A stretch of DNA of 9,779 bases from assembly GCA_020024115.1 (NCBI GenBank), contig JAHHUF010000062.1, positions 1 to 9,779 on the forward strand, written 5' to 3'. Shown in pieces: positions 1 to 6,808 of the stretch (within the stretch, counting starts at the first letter, position 1; each line of letters begins with the position of its first letter). The stretch is from Anaerofilum sp. GTDB lineage: Bacteria > Bacillota > Clostridia > Oscillospirales > Ruminococcaceae. The translations under genes and the position numbers were made by a program. The notes beneath the pieces were generated by a model. It was not told the DNA's origin. It searched no databases and saw only the letters and a list, made by a program, of their open reading frames with translations.

Positions 1-128
1 ACGCCATTGATAAACCGCCGGTTATCCTGTGCGATTCCTCCCCACTGACCTCGTTATCCCGGTAGCTGCGCCTTCAACAGATTCCATACCTTATCACTTA
101 TATCATGTCGTTGCTGTTCGTTGCTCAT
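1..128 (-). pseudogene. IS5-family transposase N-terminus with in-frame stop
   Basis: The frame starts at ATG 128-126 behind a good ribosome binding site and reads MSNEQQRHDISDKVWNLL and onward to LPG. It then meets a TAA stop at 56-54 (codon 25) and continues in the same frame as RGQWGGIAQDNRRFINGV to the window edge. The pattern RHDISD..W..L...LPG followed by G.WGG.A.DNRRFIN is the N-terminal helical region of IS5-group DDE transposases, ahead of the catalytic domain. The stop sits where relatives carry a charged or polar residue, so a CAA-to-TAA change is the simplest explanation. Only 42 codons are in the window, so the state of the catalytic domain cannot be judged. The family call is firm; inactivation of this copy is likely, barring a sequencing error. 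Confidence 0.75.
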
Positions 129-192
129 AGGATCACCTCTTTCTGTCCTGATGTTCCTATTATATCACATTACTCGTGTATACACTATTTAA
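1..192 (-). mobile_element. IS5-family insertion sequence, 5' end (partial)
   Basis: This is the transposase-start end of an insertion sequence whose body lies to the left of the window. Read on the minus strand from 192, its end is TTAAATAGTGTATACACGAG. The same terminal sequence, with two differences in 21 bases, recurs at 9702-9722 at the tip of a second copy. Inside the tip there is an extended -10 promoter (TGATATAAT on the minus strand, 159-167) and a strong Shine-Dalgarno AGAGGTGAT just before the transposase start at 128. The element ends directly against the coding frame of the surface protein that follows, which it appears to have interrupted. The exact boundary is uncertain because TTAA could be target sequence rather than IS sequence. 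Confidence 0.8.
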
Positions 193-1231
193 CTATAATC
201 TGCAAATGAAAGGCGGCACCTATATTGCTGTGAGCGATAAAGGACAAATCATTCAGGCAGGTAATGTAGGCGAGCCTAATATTTACCCCAAGGCCTCTCA
301 TGAGCTTAGCGTTGGCAGTCTGTGGATTCCCAGCAGCGGCACCTACACCTTTACCCATATTGATGAATTTGGCAGCTTGACTTTGCCTACTCCAAAACCA
401 GAAAAGCCACAGCCTACTGAAACTCCCACACCTACTGCTACCCCTGCACCAGCACCTTCTGTGCCAAATAACGCAACCCCCGGTCAGGCTGTTGGCAGCT
501 TGGCAGACCAGTTGATGAATGACCCAAGCAATGTAGCTCTCGCAGAGCAGGTTGTGAACACCATCAACAGCAACAAAGCAATCGCTGTTAATAAAACCAC
601 TGAACAGGCAGTGATGGGTGTTATTTATAACAACCCTATGCAGATTGGCTCTAAACTGAATGGCAATAGCTTTAATGTTACTATGCATGCCAACAACAAG
701 GGCATCAAAGTTGTTCCCGAAAATGTAACTGTAAATAGCGACCGTGCAGCGGTTTCCCTGCATTTTGCAGATGCAAACAATAACATTGTACAGCCTAAGC
801 TGAGTGCAATTGTAACTGTTACCATCAAAAATCATGTAATGCCTGTTGCCGACTATGTTTTGGTTGGTGAAGGCAATCGTATGATTGATAATGTAAAAGT
901 TACTACTTCTGGCAAAGACACTGTGATTTCTTTCTGGGCACCTCACTTCAGCACCTATGCAATCGTTCCCCGTTCTGCTTATGTTGCACCTAATGCAGGC
1001 AATGGTGCTGCTGGAAACGCTTCTGCAAATACAACTTCTCCCATCCGTGCAACCGGTGTGGATATGAGTATTGCACTGGCAGGCGTTGCTGTTGTTGGTG
1101 GTGCAGTTGCTGCAAAAAAGCAAAAGCTGAGTAATTTTACTTATAGAGTATCTGAATTGAACAAATCTGCAATCGTTTCTTTTGAACAAAACAAAGAAGT
1201 TTTTTATCAATTTTTCTGTTGCAGCAAATAA
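193..1231 (+). pseudogene. Cell-wall sorted surface protein, 3' fragment truncated by IS
   Basis: This is the C-terminal part of a secreted Gram-positive surface protein. The open frame runs out of the IS tip (first possible start GTG 176), and there is no ribosome binding site or signal peptide, so the true 5' end lies on the far side of the IS or is lost. Counting from GTG 176, the fragment holds a beta-rich segment (about 10-70), a Pro/Thr linker (about 71-98), a further domain (about 105-265) ending in the common HFSTYAIV motif, a Gly/Ala/Asn-rich spacer, and a sorting-signal-like end. That end is IRATG (290-294, bases 1043-1057), a hydrophobic stretch (about 298-313) and KKQK. The frame then runs on for about 34 residues, which is too long for a sorting-signal tail. 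One extra A in the A6 tract at 1114-1119 would end the protein at TAA 1132-1134, with a short basic tail. The neighbouring sortase is the likely partner. The adhesive or enzymatic role is unknown. Confidence 0.72.
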
Positions 1232-1270
1232 AAAATAGACCTATTTCAGATACTTTCCCAACAAAAAAAT

Positions 1271-1320
1271 ACAAACAGGAGAAAAATACAGCTTTGGGGT
1301 GGTATTTTCTCCTGTTTTTT
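1271..1320 (+). terminator. Rho-independent terminator after surface protein gene
   Basis: A long hairpin is formed by AACAGGAGAAAAATAC (1274-1289) and GTATTTTCTCCTGTT (1302-1316), with one bulged A and a 12-base loop, followed by a run of T to 1320. It separates the surface protein gene from the sortase operon. The A-run at 1263-1269 could give some termination on the minus strand too. Confidence 0.9.
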
Positions 1321-1322
1321 AT

Positions 1323-1350
1323 TTGAAAATTTATATTTTTGGTGTATGAT
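1323..1350 (+). promoter_or_regulatory. Putative promoter of the sortase operon
   Basis: TTGAAA (1323-1328) and TATGAT (1345-1350) are separated by 16 bases. They lie just after the terminator and about 40 bases before the sortase start. Both boxes are one mismatch from the housekeeping sigma consensus. No operator is evident. Confidence 0.5.
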
Positions 1351-1391
1351 TATAGCAAAATAATTTATCAAGCCAACCAAGGAGTGAAACA

Positions 1392-2060
1392 ATGAAAAAT
1401 CGTTTCGCAAAGCTGCGGGTTTTGGGCAGCAAAACAAATATTATAACCATAACCGTGTGTAGTGTGTTGTCAGCTGTAATTTTAACAATTGCAGTTTCGC
1501 CCGTTATAAATCACATAAAAATTGTGGCTGATTTTGCAACGCATACAGCTTTGGCTGAAAAACCAAAAGTGGATGGTGTTCCTACATCCGGAGAAATCGA
1601 CTTGAACGACAGTGGAGGTGCTCCTCAGGATGGAGAAGCATTGGGAACCATCAAAATTGCGGGTACAGCAGTGGAATGTACTCTGTATTTTGGCGATGAT
1701 GCTCCACAACTGCATGCAGGGGCAGGAATTTGGACAGGTGGGAACATTCCCGGACAAAATGGAACTGTGCTGATAGCAGGGCATACAAACAGCTTTTTTC
1801 GCGACTTGGAAAGTGTGAAAGAAGGTGCAGACATTTTGGTGCAAACACGCTATGGGGAATATCATTATCGTGTAACAGGCACCAAAATTGCCAAAGCAGA
1901 AGACACAACAGCCTATGATTTGGATGCAGAAAAAGACAACCTTATTTTATATACCTGCTATCCTTTTGGACAGGTGACAGTGACAAATCAGAGATATTTT
2001 GTCTATACAGAATATGTGAGTGGTCCACAGATTAAGGAGGCAGTGAATGAAACAAAATAA
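1392..2060 (+). CDS. Sortase, class D-like
   Basis: This is a membrane-anchored cysteine transpeptidase (222 aa) that would cleave sorting signals of secreted proteins and attach them to the cell wall outside the membrane. An N-terminal membrane segment (about 18-36) is followed by a spacer and the sortase beta-barrel (about 84-208). The catalytic triad is visible: His131 in AGHTN, Cys189 in LYTCYPFG and Arg201 in NQRYFVYTEY. The TCYPFG context and the single N-terminal anchor fit class D better than class A or B, but the class is an inference. ATG 1392 is preceded by AAGGAG (1379-1384) at 7 bases. The gene overlaps the next one by 14 bases. The upstream surface protein with an IRATG sorting-like motif is the obvious candidate substrate, although it is now broken. 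Confidence 0.9.
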   Translation: MKNRFAKLRVLGSKTNIITITVCSVLSAVILTIAVSPVINHIKIVADFATHTALAEKPKVDGVPTSGEIDLNDSGGAPQDGEALGTIKIAGTAVECTLYFGDDAPQLHAGAGIWTGGNIPGQNGTVLIAGHTNSFFRDLESVKEGADILVQTRYGEYHYRVTGTKIAKAEDTTAYDLDAEKDNLILYTCYPFGQVTVTNQRYFVYTEYVSGPQIKEAVNETK

Positions 2061-2862
2061 AAGCATCAAAATTATTATTTCGCTGGCAATGTGTTTGTGT
2101 GTTGCTGTTTTGGGGCTGGTTGCTGCCATGTCTTTTACTTTGTGGAACGAAAGCTGGATGATGCACAGCATGAAAAAAAGCGGCTATTTCGAGGATGCTG
2201 CTCACCGCACAAAAGCAGATTGCGGCTTGGTGATTGCGCAGGCAGGTGTTTTGGGAAACTTTGTGGAAAAGTTTATTTCAGATGAAATGATTCAAGAGGA
2301 CATCGTTCTGGCAACAGATGCACTGTTTCGCAACATTAGCAGCCCCACAAGTTCGCATTTTGGAAAGTTGGCTGTTGAAATTGAAGATACAATTTATCAG
2401 GAAACAGGCACGATTTTAGGTGAATCCGAAAAGCAAAACAATATTGCTGTTCAGTTTCAAACAGAACAGCAATATGCCGAAAGCGTTCGTCCGCCATTGC
2501 AAACAATAGTTTCTATCTTAATGCAATACAAAAAAATAGGCATTTTTTTAGCCATTGCATCATTGGTTGTTATTGTGGGGGCAACAGTGGTGTTGTTTGG
2601 ACTGAGCAAAACTATACAGCAGTGGATTCAAACAATAGGCTCAACTGTTATGGCATCCAGTGTAACTATGTTTTTGATGGCAATAGTCAGCATGGCTTGC
2701 AGGTATCAGAAATGGATGCCTCAAACTAATTTGGAATATTCATTGTTTGTTCAGTGGTTTGGTGGTGTTCCTCTTGGTTTGTGTATGGTGGGAGTAATAT
2801 TGTTGATATTTTCAGTTGTGATTTTTATGATTGGATTGAAACCAGAAAAAAGAGGCGTATAA
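2047..2862 (+). CDS. Four-TM membrane protein of unknown function
   Basis: I do not recognise this 271-aa protein. Predicted layout: one N-terminal membrane segment (about 8-30), a roughly 130-residue mostly polar, probably helical region (about 31-160) likely outside the cell, then three membrane segments (about 164-186, 199-219, 240-263) and a short basic tail (KPEKRGV). The start ATG 2047 has AAGGAGG (2035-2041) five bases upstream and overlaps the sortase end by 14 bases, so the two are translationally coupled. Its stop is one base before the next start. The layout is reminiscent of single-TM/loop/three-TM integral membrane families in Firmicutes, but I see no diagnostic motif. By position it may assist sortase-dependent surface display or the neighbouring polysaccharide ligase. 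That is inference only. Confidence 0.8.
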   Translation: MKQNKSIKIIISLAMCLCVAVLGLVAAMSFTLWNESWMMHSMKKSGYFEDAAHRTKADCGLVIAQAGVLGNFVEKFISDEMIQEDIVLATDALFRNISSPTSSHFGKLAVEIEDTIYQETGTILGESEKQNNIAVQFQTEQQYAESVRPPLQTIVSILMQYKKIGIFLAIASLVVIVGATVVLFGLSKTIQQWIQTIGSTVMASSVTMFLMAIVSMACRYQKWMPQTNLEYSLFVQWFGGVPLGLCMVGVILLIFSVVIFMIGLKPEKRGV

Positions 2863-2863
2863 G

Positions 2864-4416
2864 ATGCAGCTTCCACAAATTCAAAAACCTGCTTCTTGGG
2901 CAAAGTTGTTTGGAATGTGTTATACAGTTGCCTGTATTTTATTACTTCCTTTGTATCTGAAAAATGGATATGTTGACCTCATCAATGGAAAATTTAAAAT
3001 TTTGCAGGCCTTGGCAATGATTGGCATTGTAGCAACAGTAGGGCTGCTGTTTTTCAATAAGACTGCGGCACTTCAGCGGCTGCATAAAAGTGGTGCTTAT
3101 TGGCTGGTGGGGCTTTGCGTTTGCTATACAGTAGTAGCTATTTTTTTAGAAAATTAATACAGTGCAATTTGGGGATTATATGGTAGAAAAAATAGGATTG
3201 TAACTTTTTATGCTGTACATCGTTATTTTTTGCAGTGAAATTGGCTAATGGCTGCAACTTTTATACACAGATTCAGGCTGTGATTTGTGCTACAGGTGGG
3301 CTGGTGGCTCTGTTTGGCTGGTTGAATTATTGAGAAATTGACCTGTTTGGTGTGTATTATAGTATGCCAAAAAGTCAGGCACACATGTTTTTGTCTACTA
3401 TTGGAAACATCAATTTTTTTGGGGTATTTTTGTGCCTTTGAACCCCGATTGCAATACACAAAGCTATCAACACCAAAAACAATGTCTATTTTTTCATTGC
3501 TGTTTTAATGATGTTTGCCTTTGTTCCGTCAAACAGTGATGGTGCGTGGATGGGTGTGCTGGTGTGCTTGTTGACAGCACTGTGCAGCAAAAAAATGACC
3601 ACAGCTATTTTTGGACAGCTATGTAAACTGGGTGCAGTTAGCTGTGTGATATGGGCAGTGAATGCTGTGCGGGCGTTCTTTTTGCCCGTACAAGGAGAGT
3701 TGCGAACTGTGTCGGCATTGGTTGGCAGTTTGCCAATGGCACTGATTGGCCGCAGGTGTATTGTCCGAGCTGTCCTACCTCATCCAAAAAAAGCAGCTTC
3801 CTGTGCGAAAAATTAGCTTTTCTTTGCTGATTCTTGTGGTTACAGCTATGGGATTGGGAATTTATCTCTGTAATTTTACTACTGTTTCAGTAGGTGGTCT
3901 GAATGGCTTGTTCTGTTTTGATAAAATATGGGGTTCAAACCGTGGCTATGTGTGGTATGTTTTGATGATTGTATTTGGGCGATTAAGCTGGATTCAAAAG
4001 CTGTTTGGTGCAGGGGCTGACACAATATTTATGCTCTTTTAAATCCACACTATACAGACTATATTGTGGCATTGAATAGCTCTACATTCGATTTGGCACA
4101 CAATGAATTTTTGCAGCATTTAGTTTGTGGAGGATGTGTGGGTCTGGTGCGCTGGACAGGCTTTTTATTTGGCAGAATCAAAGCGGCTGCAAAAGCATAT
4201 CCCGGTATTGCACTGGGGCTGTTGGGCTATGCAGTGCAATCTTTTTTTGGTATCAGTATGCCGGCGGTTTTACCACTAGTGTTTGTGTTTACTGCATTGA
4301 TTGAACCAAATACACCACCCCAAACAGCCCAGTCAAAGAATGATGTGCTGTGGATGATAGCAGGCACAGCTGTGATTGGTGTGGCAGCAATTGCAATTTC
4401 TGGCTTTTTAAAGTAA
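2864..4416 (+). pseudogene. O-antigen ligase / Wzy-like polymerase, decayed
   Basis: This is the remnant of one polytopic membrane protein of about 515 residues, readable only by joining frames. The start ATG 2864 has AGAGG (2851-2855) and gives 97 residues with three membrane segments, to TAA 3155-3157. The same frame continues as YSAIWGLYGRKNRIVTF to about 3215. Another frame from about 3224 to 3745 includes GGLVALFGWLNY and STIGNINFFGVFLCL, with TGA stops at 3331-3333 and 3439-3441. A third frame (about 3746-4038) holds WGSNRGYVWYVLMIVF and KLFGAGADTI. A fourth (about 4039-4416) holds FDLAHNEFLQHLVCGGCVGL and GLLGYAVQSFFGISMP. The order GN.NF, NRG..W, G.G.DT, HN..LQ..V..G..GL is that of the Wzy_C O-antigen ligase family, which polymerises or transfers lipid-linked glycans at the outer face of the membrane. 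At least three frameshifts and three in-frame stops mean it cannot be functional as read. Confidence 0.85.
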
Positions 4417-4423
4417 AAATCTC

Positions 4424-4453
4424 TTGACAAATGGCGCTGTTTAGTGCTATGTT
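4424..4453 (+). promoter_or_regulatory. ilvA: Promoter of the T-box/ilvA unit
   Basis: A perfect -35 TTGACA (4424-4429) and TATGTT (4448-4453) are spaced by 18 bases. A TG one base before the -10 (4445-4446) makes it an extended -10. It lies 8 bases after the end of the ligase pseudogene and would start transcription near 4460, giving a leader of about 350 bases. Confidence 0.75.
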
Positions 4454-4459
4454 AAACAA

Positions 4460-4760
4460 ATAACAACAAAATGCGATATTTAGCAGGGCAATGCCTTTGC
4501 AAAGCAGCATCCACAGAGAGCCAACACTTTGCTGCAAGTTGGTGATGCTGGTGCAATTGGATATCCCCCTGTCAGCAGCTTTGCTGAACCGATTTAGTAA
4601 GCAAAGACGGCAGACACCGTTATCAGTCAACCTGTTCCAATGGGACAGGGCAGAGAGGCTGTTTTTTTTCAACAGCAAGCAGAGTGGTACCACGGAGATG
4701 TGAACAATACACAGGCTTCGTCTCTTGCGAAAATCGCAGAGGCGAAGCCTGTTTTGCTTT
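4460..4760 (+). promoter_or_regulatory. T-box leader, isoleucine-type
   Basis: This is an untranslated leader that senses uncharged tRNA and controls read-through into ilvA. The T-box core AGAGTGGTACCACGGAG is at 4681-4697; its TGGT (4685-4688) is complementary to a tRNA 3' end ACCA, as expected for tRNA-Ile. Stem I can be drawn from GATAT (4475-4479) pairing with ATATC (4561-4565), CAGCATC (4505-4511) with GATGCTG (4544-4550), and CCAAC (4521-4525) with GTTGG (4538-4542). On the 3' side, just above the base of the stem, lies GCAATTGG. ATT (4556-4558) is the best specifier candidate, and the alternative ATC (4563-4565) also encodes isoleucine. A further hairpin TCAGCA/TGCTGA lies near 4570-4588. 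Which Ile codon is read is uncertain; the class is clear. Confidence 0.9.
4711..4760 (+). terminator. T-box-controlled terminator before ilvA
   Basis: ACAGGCTTCGTCTCTTGCGA (4711-4730) pairs with TCGCAGAGGCGAAGCCTGT (4734-4752), with one G-U pair and one bulge, and is followed by TTTTGCTTT. It begins 14 bases after the T-box core, as in other T-box leaders. It would stop transcription when tRNA-Ile is charged. Confidence 0.85.
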
Positions 4761-4813
4761 GCCTTTTGCAAAACAAGTTTTCAACAAAAATCAAAAAGGA
4801 TGTGGAAAGTATT

Positions 4814-6007
4814 ATGCTGACTCTGGACAAAATCTATCATGCAGCATATGTTTTGCGTCAAGTTGCCCGCAAAACAGACCTAATTGCTGCACCTGCATTG
4901 ACATCGGATTGTGAATTGTATTTGAAAACCGAAAATCTGCAAATTACAGGCAGTTTCAAGGTGCGTGGTGCATATTACAAAATCAGCCAATTGAGCAAAG
5001 AAGAAAAAGAAAAAGGCATTGTGGCTTGCAGCGCAGGCAACCACGCTCAAGGGGTTGCACTGGCAGCCCAAAAAAGCGGTATTGAAAGTGTAATCTGTAT
5101 GCCTGATGGTGCACCCATCAGCAAAGTGGAGGCGACCAAATCCTATGGCGCAAAGGTCGAACTTGTAAAAGGTGCATACGATGATGCCGCAGCTTTTGCA
5201 AAGAAATTGCAGGAGGAAAAAGGCTATACCTTTATCCATCCTTTTGATGACGATGAAGTCATTGCGGGACAAGGAACCATCGGTTTGGAAATTTTAGATC
5301 AAATGATGGATGTAGATGCTGTTTTGGTTCCCATTGGCGGTGGTGGTTTGATTAGCGGCGTAGCGTTTGCCATCAAGCAACTTCACCCACAGTGCAAAGT
5401 GTATGGGGTACAGGCTGCCAATGCGCCTAGTATGTATAAATCATTGCAGAGGGGGGAGCAAATTACATTAGACAATGTTTCCACTTTTGCAGACGGCATT
5501 GCAGTCAAACATCCGGGCGATACCACCTATGCAATGGTGCGTGAATATGTTGACGAAGTTGTAACAGTCAGCGAAGACGAAATTGCAGCAGCTATTTTGG
5601 CACTGATGGAAAAACAAAAAATGATTGCAGAAGGTGCCGGTGCAGTAGCAGTGGCGGCTGCAATATTTGAAAAAGTAGATTTAAAGGGCAAAAAGGTTGT
5701 GTGTGTGGTCAGTGGTGGCAACATTGATGTGAATATTCTCAACCGAGTGATTACCCGTGGTTTGGTGATGAGCGGGAGAAATGCAACACTGGTGATTGCA
5801 TTGGAAGACAAGCCGGGGCAGTTACAGCAAGTGAGCGAAATTATCAGCGGTTATGGCGGAAATGTGGTAAAGATACACCATGACCATGCAGATGCAAATA
5901 TGGCAATCAATAGCTGCTATTTGAGAATTACAATGGAAACCCGTGACTATCAACAGGTGATGGAAATACGAAACGGGTTAATGAAAGCAGGATTTCAGTT
6001 GATGTAA
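4814..6007 (+). CDS. ilvA: Threonine ammonia-lyase (threonine dehydratase)
   Basis: This PLP enzyme converts L-threonine to 2-oxobutanoate and ammonia, the committed step to isoleucine in the cytoplasm. From ATG 4814 the protein is 397 aa, the length of the form with one C-terminal ACT domain. The catalytic fold spans about 1-315: the PLP lysine is K49 in GSFKVRGAYY, SAGNHAQG at 73-80, the phosphate-binding GGGGL at 175-179, and SGGN at 300-303. The ACT regulatory domain is about 323-397 (LVIALEDKPGQLQQVSEII, then the HDHAD region). The frame is open upstream to 4640, but that stretch is the T-box leader and terminator, so ATG 4814 is chosen. The ribosome binding site is weak (AAGGA 4796-4800, 13 bases away). 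The isoleucine T-box supports a biosynthetic role over a TdcB-like degradative one. Allosteric inhibition by isoleucine is expected for the family but not shown. Confidence 0.95.
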   Translation: MLTLDKIYHAAYVLRQVARKTDLIAAPALTSDCELYLKTENLQITGSFKVRGAYYKISQLSKEEKEKGIVACSAGNHAQGVALAAQKSGIESVICMPDGAPISKVEATKSYGAKVELVKGAYDDAAAFAKKLQEEKGYTFIHPFDDDEVIAGQGTIGLEILDQMMDVDAVLVPIGGGGLISGVAFAIKQLHPQCKVYGVQAANAPSMYKSLQRGEQITLDNVSTFADGIAVKHPGDTTYAMVREYVDEVVTVSEDEIAAAILALMEKQKMIAEGAGAVAVAAAIFEKVDLKGKKVVCVVSGGNIDVNILNRVITRGLVMSGRNATLVIALEDKPGQLQQVSEIISGYGGNVVKIHHDHADANMAINSCYLRITMETRDYQQVMEIRNGLMKAGFQLM

Positions 6008-6141
6008 CCAAACAGAAGAAAGCAATGGGCAAAACCTGCAACAAAAAGAAATGACAGAGAGAATCTACTGTGCCATTTCATCAACTTACAATGTACAATA
6101 TTTCTGACGGGAAAGGATAAAAGTATGCAGTTAGCATATCA

Positions 6142-6483
6142 TTATACCTTTTCATTCTTATATGGTTTTCTGACATAAGGCAACATTTCTTTTTCACAGG
6201 CACCAAAAGAATAATAGTTTTCTCGTGCTTGTTTCAAGGTCAAACCATGATTTGCTCCTGACGGAATATCCAATAGTATATCCTCTGGTGGTTCATTGCC
6301 ATTGAATCGTCCTCTGATTGTTCCTTGAATTGTTTGTTCCGAAAAAATAATATATGCATCATCTTCCCAAAAGCAGACAGGACATATATCATATTCTCCA
6401 CGGGTATCTAATGTTTGATAGCCACAACATAGGCATCTGTATTTGTGCAAAGTTCTGTCATCCCTTCTAAGCTGTTCTCTCAT
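6142..6483 (-). CDS. CPCC-type cysteine-rich protein
   Basis: This small protein (113 aa from ATG 6483) has a zinc-ribbon-like N-terminal part: YRCLCCGYQTLDTRGEYD then ICPVCFWEDD, i.e. two Cys pairs spaced as in the bacterial CPCC/cysteine-rich family. It is followed by G.NHGLTL..AR.NY..FGAC, also typical. The family has no established biochemical function, and metal binding is inferred from the cysteines. The start is uncertain. ATG 6483 has its nearest SD-like GAGG about 20 bases away, and an upstream TTG at 6522 adds 13 residues but has no SD. It is convergent with ilvA and divergent from the GntR operon, so it stands alone. Such genes often occur singly near mobile or immunity loci, and this one may be a recent acquisition. 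Confidence 0.8.
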   Translation of the reverse strand: MREQLRRDDRTLHKYRCLCCGYQTLDTRGEYDICPVCFWEDDAYIIFSEQTIQGTIRGRFNGNEPPEDILLDIPSGANHGLTLKQARENYYSFGACEKEMLPYVRKPYKNEKV

Positions 6484-6546
6484 TTTTGGATTTGTTTTAT
6501 AAACCTCAAATATTAAATTCAACCGATTTTTTGGCGATTTTAAAAA

Positions 6547-6555
6547 AGTATATCA
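6547..6555 (-). promoter_or_regulatory. Possible extended -10 promoter for the CPCC gene
   Basis: On the minus strand the sequence TGATATACT (6555-6547) is a perfect extended -10 with no convincing -35. Transcription would start near 6540, about 57 bases before ATG 6483. Confidence 0.4.
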
Positions 6556-6665
6556 AATAGTTGTGAATAAATCTATTTCATAGCAACCTGTTTGTAGTGT
6601 TCCTTCTGGAATTATGCAGTATTGCATTAAATATGCTTGCAAGGAGCCCCCCTGCCCTCAATATA

Positions 6666-6708
6666 GAAAGACCGTGCGGCTGATTTTTGTCAGCTGTACG
6701 GTCTTTTG
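6666..6708 (+). terminator. Orphan Rho-independent terminator
   Basis: AGACCGTGCGGCTGA (6669-6683) pairs with TCAGCTGTACGGTCT (6690-6704) across a short T-rich loop and is followed by TTTG. It is a good plus-strand terminator, but no plus-strand gene ends just before it. The nearest, ilvA, ends 660 bases upstream beyond a minus-strand gene. Confidence 0.8.
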
Positions 6709-6779
6709 TTTGAGATTATCTTTGTAGGAGGGAAAGGATTCCTTTCTTCTTTTTTTGCAAAATTTTTTAAAAGAAACAA

Positions 6780-6808
6780 TTGACATCAATGTATTTACTG
6801 TATATACT
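6780..6808 (+). promoter_or_regulatory. Promoter of the GntR-ABC operon
   Basis: A perfect -35 TTGACA (6780-6785), a 17-base spacer and -10 TATACT (6803-6808) are present. The -10 lies inside the inverted repeat at 6794-6824. Confidence 0.85.

Noticed and set aside
194..199. TATAAT right next to the IS tip, possibly a hybrid outward promoter into the surface protein fragment
   Set aside because: No -35-like sequence lies at the right distance inside the IS, and the bases are explained as Tyr-Asn codons of the interrupted gene.
185..1210. Long minus-strand open frame (341 codons) opposite the surface protein fragment
   Set aside because: It lies exactly antisense to a gene with a clear Pro/Thr linker and sorting signal. 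Its translation is Cys/Asn/Ile-rich with no domain pattern or ribosome binding site.
4491..4771. Small open frames on both strands in the ilvA leader
   Set aside because: They overlap the structured T-box RNA, have no ribosome binding sites and no family resemblance.
4640..4813. Upstream extension of the ilvA reading frame
   Set aside because: This stretch is the T-box antiterminator and terminator region. The protein family begins near ATG 4814.
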